Source: DATMAM01 sp035559995
GTDB lineage: Bacteria > Desulfobacterota > Binatia > UBA9968
NCBI GenBank assembly: GCA_035559995.1
Contig: DATMAM010000031.1
Coordinates: forward strand, 1 to 64,000
DNA length: 64,000 bases
Direction: 5' to 3'
Part shown: in pieces, positions 59,103 to 64,000 of the stretch
Layout of the letters: the number at the start of each line of letters is the position of its first letter
How positions within the stretch are numbered: position 1 is the first letter of the stretch
Translations under genes and position numbers: made by a program
Notes under the pieces: generated by a model
The model's database searches: none
The model's input: only the letters and a program-made list of their open reading frames with translations
Told to the model about the DNA's origin: nothing

Positions 59103-62100
59103 CTAGCTGGGCCGAAGGCGTCTCAGGAGGGATTCAGTGTCGGCGGTCGGCGTGGTGCCGAGTTGATTCGCAAGGGCGTCGCGGCAGTGGCGGTATGTCG
59201 CGACGACATCCGCGGGGCGGCCGAGTCGATGATACGCTGACATGAGACGCCGGCATACATCCTCGGCGCATGGGTCGACGCGCAGGGCTTCTTCGTAATA
59301 GCGCGCGGCCTCCTGCCAGTGATTGGACCACTCCCAATTTTGACCGAGCCGAACAAGGTGCTGCAGCAAGCGCCGGCGGACTCGGTCGGCGACGGTCGGT
59401 GCGCCGGGAAAGTGGGAGTCGTTCTGAAGAAACGAGCCCTGGTACAGGCGCGCGGCTTTCTCGATCAATTTGCCAGCCTCGCTGGCAGCTTGGCTATCGC
59501 TTTGGGCCGCCGCCTCGGCGCGCCCCAGCAGGCGCTCGACCGCCCACAAGTCCACCCAGCAATACCGACTATCGATGCTCACTTCCCCCCGCTGCCTCGC
59601 GATCGCCGCCTCACAACCCAACAGCCGGCGCAGCCGGTGGATCGCGCTGGTGAGCGCAAAGCGCGCGGCATCGCCTGCGGAATCAGGCCACAGCGTATCC
59701 ATCAAAATATCCTCGCGCACGCCGCGGCCGCCAAAGGCGATGATCGTCTTTAAAAGGGCCAGCGGCTTGCGCTGTACTTTGCCGGTGAAACGCAGCGGTT
59801 GATCGTCTTTCAGAATCGCGAATCGTCCGAGCGTGTAGATTTTGAGCGGCCGCGGCCACGCTTCTATCTCGACCGGCGCCGTCTCCGCCACCAGCCCGCG
59901 TTTACGGATCAACCGCTGGACGTACTCGACCTCGATCCCCGCCTCCAATGCCTTGGCGCAGAGTCTCGCCATCACCGACGGTTGCCACCATGGATGGCTG
60001 ACAAGGCCGACCTGACGACCGATCGCGAATGCCTTGCGCAAATGCTCCAAACAGCCCGCCTCGTTCGCTCGATCGAGCGCGAAGTGCGCGCCGGCCGTGT
60101 GGCACATGTATTCCAGCTGCAGGCTGTGCACGCTGCGCGCGATCCGACTCGCCTGAACGAGATGGCGATGAGCGGCCGCTGGCTCGCCTGCGGCGTGAAG
60201 CGACAGCGCCAGCGCGTGATGACAGGCGCCGATCGGGAAGACTGATCCCGACTCCTGCAGCCGATCGAGCGCGCTTTGCGCGTGACGTTTCGCCTCAGCC
60301 GCATCTTGCCGCAGGAGGGCCTCCCAGCCGGCGAGATAGTGATAGTGACCGAGGTGCGTGAGTTTTCCTTCGGCGTCGCGTCGCATTGCGGCAAGCTCTC
60401 TTCTGGCCAAAGGCAAGTCTGCGGCCATGCAGAGAAGAGTGTAAATTCGCTGGGGTCTCAGGTGGAGATCCCAAAGACGCACGCCGGTCCTCTCGGCGAT
60501 TCTCACGCCTTCGGCAATGGCCGCCAGAGCATCTTGGAAGGCGCCCGTGTTCCACGCGTAAAGCGCTTCGAGGTATCGCGCCTGCACCAGTCCTGCCGGC
60601 AGCACTGCCGCCGACTGGAACATCTCCCGCAGCGATCCCATTAGCGCTGCCGCCCTGTCGAACTGGCCCATCCAAACGTAATAGTTGAGCGCGTTCGTTC
60701 GCACCAGCGCGCGCAGCGTAAAATCCTGGCTTGATCCCGTGAGTGCCAGCGCGCGCTCCGCCCAACGGCCGATCTTCGGATCTTGAGGCCGTCTCCAAAG
60801 AAGCGCCCAAAACAGACTCGAACAGACTCGGGCTTCGATGTCGGCCGAGGGAAAATCGATGGGCGAACCGAACCGTTCGAACTCTTCAAACCAACGGTCC
60901 AAGCGCGTGAAAGCCGTCCAGTCCACGAGGATCGCGTCGACCGCGCCGCACCAGCTCAAGAGAGCGCCGGCGAGATCTTTCCTCGCCCGGAACAATGGAA
61001 ATGCGTCCTCGAACAACGGCAGGGCTCTCGCCGGGTCTACTTGCAGCATGGCCACACCCCGCCAGTAGAGAAGCCACGGGATCTCCTCGAACTTTGCTCG
61101 CGGAATCGGGCTCAACCAGTCCTCGAGCGTCTGCGCTCTGCCCTGCGCAAGGAGAGAGCCGGCATGACGGCAGCTCAAATCGGCTAACGCCTGCCAATCT
61201 TGCGCGTTGCGCAGCAGCGCGGCGGCGCTCTCGATCTGGCCCATCCTTTCGGCCAGCGCGGCCGCCTTGCGTTGAATCTCGCCGCACCGTTCGCTGCCGA
61301 AAGCGCGCGCCGCCTGAGACAGCAAGAACTCGCGAAACAACGGATGGAACTCGTAGGCTGACTCGCTCCCCGCCCCTTTGTTGGTGAAATAATTTTGCCG
61401 CTCCAGTTCGGCGAGAATCTCTCCGGCCCCTGGCCGTCCGGTCAGCTCCTCCGCCATCGCCGCCGTCACCCGCGGCAAAAACGCCGTCTGCAGCAGAATC
61501 TCCTGCGTCGCCAAATCGGCTTTCCTGAAAACCTCCGCGGCAAAGTAATCAAAAACCACCTGGGAGGATTGCTTGCCGGGCGCCAAGGAAGCTTGCCCCT
61601 GTCGCGCCAGCTGCTCGACCATCAAAACCAGTCCCGCCGCCCAGCCGTCGGACACGCGGTAAAGCCGCTCGATATTCCTTGTAGTCGACAGTCTCGGCGC
61701 GAGCCTTCGAATCAAGGCGGCGGCCTCCGACCTCGTGAAGCGCAGGAGCGTCCCGTCGAGGAGATCGATGGCTCGACTCGTGCGCAGGCGCGCAAATGAT
61801 TCGGGCGGCTCGCTCCGGCTGATGCAGATCAGCCGACCCCCTTTTGGAATCTCCCCCGCCGCATCGCGCACGGCCTCGTGAAGTTGAGCGTCCGGAAGAA
61901 CCTCCTGGTAATTATCGAACACCACGGCAAAGGGCGTCTTTAACCGGGAAAAAAGCTCACGGAAAAAACGGCGGGAAAAGATGGCAAGCCCTCGACGATA
62001 TTCGGGAGTCAGAAGCGGCAGCGGCCGGCGCCGGCGCGGCGCCGCCTGGCCGAGATAGTAAAAAAAGGTGGCGATGTCCGAGTCGCCCTCGTCTATCCGG

Positions 62101-62282
62101 TACCAGACGCTGCGCAGCCTGCGCGCTGTCAGATAGCTCGCAATGAGCGTGCTCTTGCCGGCGCCCGGCGGCGCCCATACCCAGGTTACCGGCTTTCCGC
62201 GCGCCCGATCGAGCCGGCGAAAAAGCCGCGGCCGGCTGACACTGCCTTTCGCGCTCGGTCGAGTGGTCTTCGCAAGGCTCAT
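59103..62282 (-). CDS. Large MalT/BTAD-type ATP-dependent transcriptional regulator
   Basis: A 1059-residue regulator. The N-terminal STAND-type ATPase has Walker A in APPGAGKST (37-45) and a Walker B-like FAVVFDNYQE. A long TPR-like helical region occupies about 330-790. The C-terminus has a winged-helix OmpR-like DNA-binding segment (IYTLGRFAILKDDQPLRF; LMDTLWPDSAGDAARFALTS; IHRLRRLLG) and a bacterial transcriptional-activation (BTAD) domain to the end. This arrangement is common in regulators of unknown target. The neighbouring porin and PEP-CTERM genes are candidates. The 204-base region upstream of the PEP-CTERM gene has no further gene. Confidence 0.85.
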   Translation of the reverse strand: MSLAKTTRPSAKGSVSRPRLFRRLDRARGKPVTWVWAPPGAGKSTLIASYLTARRLRSVWYRIDEGDSDIATFFYYLGQAAPRRRRPLPLLTPEYRRGLAIFSRRFFRELFSRLKTPFAVVFDNYQEVLPDAQLHEAVRDAAGEIPKGGRLICISRSEPPESFARLRTSRAIDLLDGTLLRFTRSEAAALIRRLAPRLSTTRNIERLYRVSDGWAAGLVLMVEQLARQGQASLAPGKQSSQVVFDYFAAEVFRKADLATQEILLQTAFLPRVTAAMAEELTGRPGAGEILAELERQNYFTNKGAGSESAYEFHPLFREFLLSQAARAFGSERCGEIQRKAAALAERMGQIESAAALLRNAQDWQALADLSCRHAGSLLAQGRAQTLEDWLSPIPRAKFEEIPWLLYWRGVAMLQVDPARALPLFEDAFPLFRARKDLAGALLSWCGAVDAILVDWTAFTRLDRWFEEFERFGSPIDFPSADIEARVCSSLFWALLWRRPQDPKIGRWAERALALTGSSQDFTLRALVRTNALNYYVWMGQFDRAAALMGSLREMFQSAAVLPAGLVQARYLEALYAWNTGAFQDALAAIAEGVRIAERTGVRLWDLHLRPQRIYTLLCMAADLPLARRELAAMRRDAEGKLTHLGHYHYLAGWEALLRQDAAEAKRHAQSALDRLQESGSVFPIGACHHALALSLHAAGEPAAAHRHLVQASRIARSVHSLQLEYMCHTAGAHFALDRANEAGCLEHLRKAFAIGRQVGLVSHPWWQPSVMARLCAKALEAGIEVEYVQRLIRKRGLVAETAPVEIEAWPRPLKIYTLGRFAILKDDQPLRFTGKVQRKPLALLKTIIAFGGRGVREDILMDTLWPDSAGDAARFALTSAIHRLRRLLGCEAAIARQRGEVSIDSRYCWVDLWAVERLLGRAEAAAQSDSQAASEAGKLIEKAARLYQGSFLQNDSHFPGAPTVADRVRRRLLQHLVRLGQNWEWSNHWQEAARYYEEALRVDPCAEDVCRRLMSAYHRLGRPADVVATYRHCRDALANQLGTTPTADTESLLRRLRPS

Positions 62283-62428
62283 ACAGGCTGGCGGCGACTT
62301 GTCAGTTCAATCTTGATGACTGATCGAAACCCGGCTTTACGGCGCACCGCCGTGCTTCCGCGGCGGACTGCCCGGGTTATAGCAGAAATCGGGAGAAATA
62401 ATAATTTCTTCGCAGCGGTGCCCCGGGG

Positions 62429-63814
62429 CTAAAAACCGGCCCGGAACGAAAGAACGAGCGACTGGTTGATCGTTTTATATCTGCCGTTCGCCGCCGGATT
62501 GGGATGACCGCTGACAATGCGCGGCTCGAACAGAAGCAGTTGATAGGCGAAATCGATTCCGGCGTGGCGCCACGGCGATGATTTTCCCTCTTCGCCGCAG
62601 CTCGTCAGCCCCAAGAATTTCCCGCCCGGACGGCAAGTCAGACCGCCGCCGATCGAGAGCACATGCACGTTGGAGTCGGCGAACGCGGGGTTGAAATTTT
62701 TGTCCGGCACCGGCGTCATCGACCAGAGATACCCCGCGCGCAAAGCCGGCTCCCAGTCCGGCAGAAAATTCCAGCGCAGCCACCTGTGTTCGGTACCGAT
62801 GCCCACGCTCACCGCGTCGCGCCAGTCTTGCGGATTTCTCAGCGTCACGCCGTTGGAGAAGCGAAAGTCGATGCTGCGGAGCGTACTCCAGCGCACGTAG
62901 TCGACGTCCGATTCGATTTTCCACTCCCGTTGCGAATCGCGAATCGGCCAAACGGCGACGCCTGCGGTATAACTTTCCGGGAAGCGCAGGCTGGATTTCG
63001 AGCGGGCAATGCGAGCGCCGCTCAGGCTGAGCTCTCCATTGAGCGGCAAGGCCGCCGCGCCGCGGTAGACGAAGGCTAAGCTCATACGCCGCGCGCCGCC
63101 CTCCGCGCGCAGCGGCGTCACAAACGCGCTGACGTTGAATGTCGCGGTCGTTCCCGTGCCGGTGATCCTGACGCGAGAACCCGCCGGCATTCCCGGCAAC
63201 CCCGGCGAGACAAACTTTTGTTCGGCGCCGCCCAACACGCTGTCCCAAAATGTAAAGATGTCGCCGCCAAGCCCGAGCGACAGCCAGTCGGCGGCGCGAT
63301 ACGCAACGGTAGGCTTGAAGTCGAGCACGGGCAGCTTGGCGGAAGTGATTACGGTCCGCAACGGGCCGTCCTTTGGATAGCGCGCGGCGAAGCCGAAAAG
63401 ATTCTGCACTCCCAGCCCGATGGTCAGCTCGCCGGGAAACGAAACGCCCAGGTCCCGCGGCGTTGCAGTCACAAAGAGCTGCCCCGGAGGCGGCACGCCA
63501 AAAGGGCCCCCTAGATCATTCTCTGTCTTTTCCCCCGCCGTATTGCGAAAGCGAGTATCAACATGGATGAGCTCTACTCCGGCGAGCAAATGGATGCCGC
63601 GGAGCTCTGTCATCGCGGCGGGATTGTAAAACAGCGCCGACGCGTCGTCCGCTTGAGCTGCAAAAGCGTTGCCCTGCGCGATCGCCGAGGCGCTCTGAAA
63701 GGGATTACGAAATCCGTCGGCGCAAAGACGAGGCGGCGAAAAAACGCAATAGGCCGCGAGCAGGATTGTAATCTTCGCTATGGAGGAGGACGCGGCATCG
63801 CGTTGCCAGCGCAT
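62429..63814 (-). CDS. FadL/OmpP1-type outer-membrane hydrophobic-compound transporter
   Basis: A 461-residue outer-membrane beta-barrel. The N-terminal DGFRNPFQSASAIAQGNAFAA plus DDASALFYNPAAMTEL is the family hallmark; the protein ends in an aromatic (SFRAGF), as is normal for barrel insertion. FadL proteins pass fatty acids and other hydrophobic compounds (aromatics, hydrocarbons). The ATG at 63814 lies before the signal peptide (AKITILLAAYCVFSPPRLCA); a GTG at 63919 would add an unconserved leader. No clear ribosome-binding site is visible for either, so the start is uncertain. Confidence 0.88.
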   Translation of the reverse strand: MRWQRDAASSSIAKITILLAAYCVFSPPRLCADGFRNPFQSASAIAQGNAFAAQADDASALFYNPAAMTELRGIHLLAGVELIHVDTRFRNTAGEKTENDLGGPFGVPPPGQLFVTATPRDLGVSFPGELTIGLGVQNLFGFAARYPKDGPLRTVITSAKLPVLDFKPTVAYRAADWLSLGLGGDIFTFWDSVLGGAEQKFVSPGLPGMPAGSRVRITGTGTTATFNVSAFVTPLRAEGGARRMSLAFVYRGAAALPLNGELSLSGARIARSKSSLRFPESYTAGVAVWPIRDSQREWKIESDVDYVRWSTLRSIDFRFSNGVTLRNPQDWRDAVSVGIGTEHRWLRWNFLPDWEPALRAGYLWSMTPVPDKNFNPAFADSNVHVLSIGGGLTCRPGGKFLGLTSCGEEGKSSPWRHAGIDFAYQLLLFEPRIVSGHPNPAANGRYKTINQSLVLSFRAGF

Positions 63815-64000
63815 TGCGCGGCATCGTAGCCAACCCGCTCCATCTGTGCAACTTCGCTTGAAAGGTGATTTCCAAACGCGGGGATTGAGGCCGGTCAAAC
63901 GGTCACGGTTGGAGCGCACTTCAGAGAGCTGCTATTTCGCTTCTGCGCTTCGGTTGGCGGCGGGCTGGCTTCGCGGCGGTGGCGCGCGCCGAGACCCCGT

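Noticed and set aside
1..64000. Search by eye for rRNA, tRNA, CRISPR arrays and replication origins
   Set aside because: None with convincing motifs was seen; a covariance search could still find a small RNA.

Overview
The window is a GC-rich stretch of a Gram-negative bacterial chromosome: periplasmic binding proteins with Sec signals, a Tat-type signal, a FadL-type outer-membrane channel and a PEP-CTERM protein. The gene mix (many orphan ABC binding proteins, MmgE/PrpD enzymes, amidohydrolases of unknown substrate, bicupins) resembles uncultured soil or subsurface lineages such as Binatota, Desulfobacterota-like or Rokubacteria genomes. That placement is an impression from gene content; no rRNA, tRNA or marker gene is present to prove it. 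No gap between genes exceeds 300 bases.

Layout. 1-1274: mobile-element edge, with the truncated start of a small basic ORF and a REP-associated tyrosine transposase. 1275-4415: tctC-tctA-tctB tripartite tricarboxylate transporter. 4449-8931: TPP-dependent decarboxylase-like enzyme, a [2Fe-2S] thioredoxin-like ferredoxin and an NDP-forming acyl-CoA synthetase. 9135-20683: ABC binding proteins interleaved with arylmalonate-decarboxylase/Asp-Glu-racemase-fold proteins, with VOC, flavin/FMN and SDR genes and one double-domain ABC permease. 20743-24697: dienelactone hydrolase, membrane protein, aldo/keto reductase and FMN hydroxyacid oxidase. 24917-36789: a long + strand cluster, PrpD / acyl-CoA synthetase / TcuA-like flavoprotein / PrpD / PrpD / binding protein / ABC ATPase / PrpD. 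36840-45186: two PrpD genes on the minus strand, then binding protein / PrpD / binding protein / permease. 45417-48908: MASE1 hybrid histidine kinase. 48934-51917: isochorismatase-like hydrolase, binding protein and bicupin (minus strand). 52053-57030: CapA-like protein, amidohydrolase, binding protein, amidohydrolase. 57166-58898: DUF1566 protein, HEAT lipoprotein and PEP-CTERM protein. 59103-63814: large MalT/BTAD-type regulator and FadL-like porin.

How it may work together. The window reads as a carboxylic-acid uptake and catabolism island. It has ten periplasmic binding proteins (nine ABC type, one TctC) but only two ABC permeases and one ABC ATPase, so several receptors may share one or two membrane transporters. 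Each receptor sits next to a candidate enzyme for its ligand: seven MmgE/PrpD paralogues, four racemase-fold proteins lacking the usual catalytic cysteines, and two amidohydrolases. Two NDP-forming acyl-CoA synthetases, a tricarballylate-dehydrogenase-like flavoprotein, a hydroxyacid oxidase and a TPP enzyme could feed products into central metabolism. The substrates are not visible from sequence. The repeated receptor-plus-enzyme modules are the most unusual property of the window.
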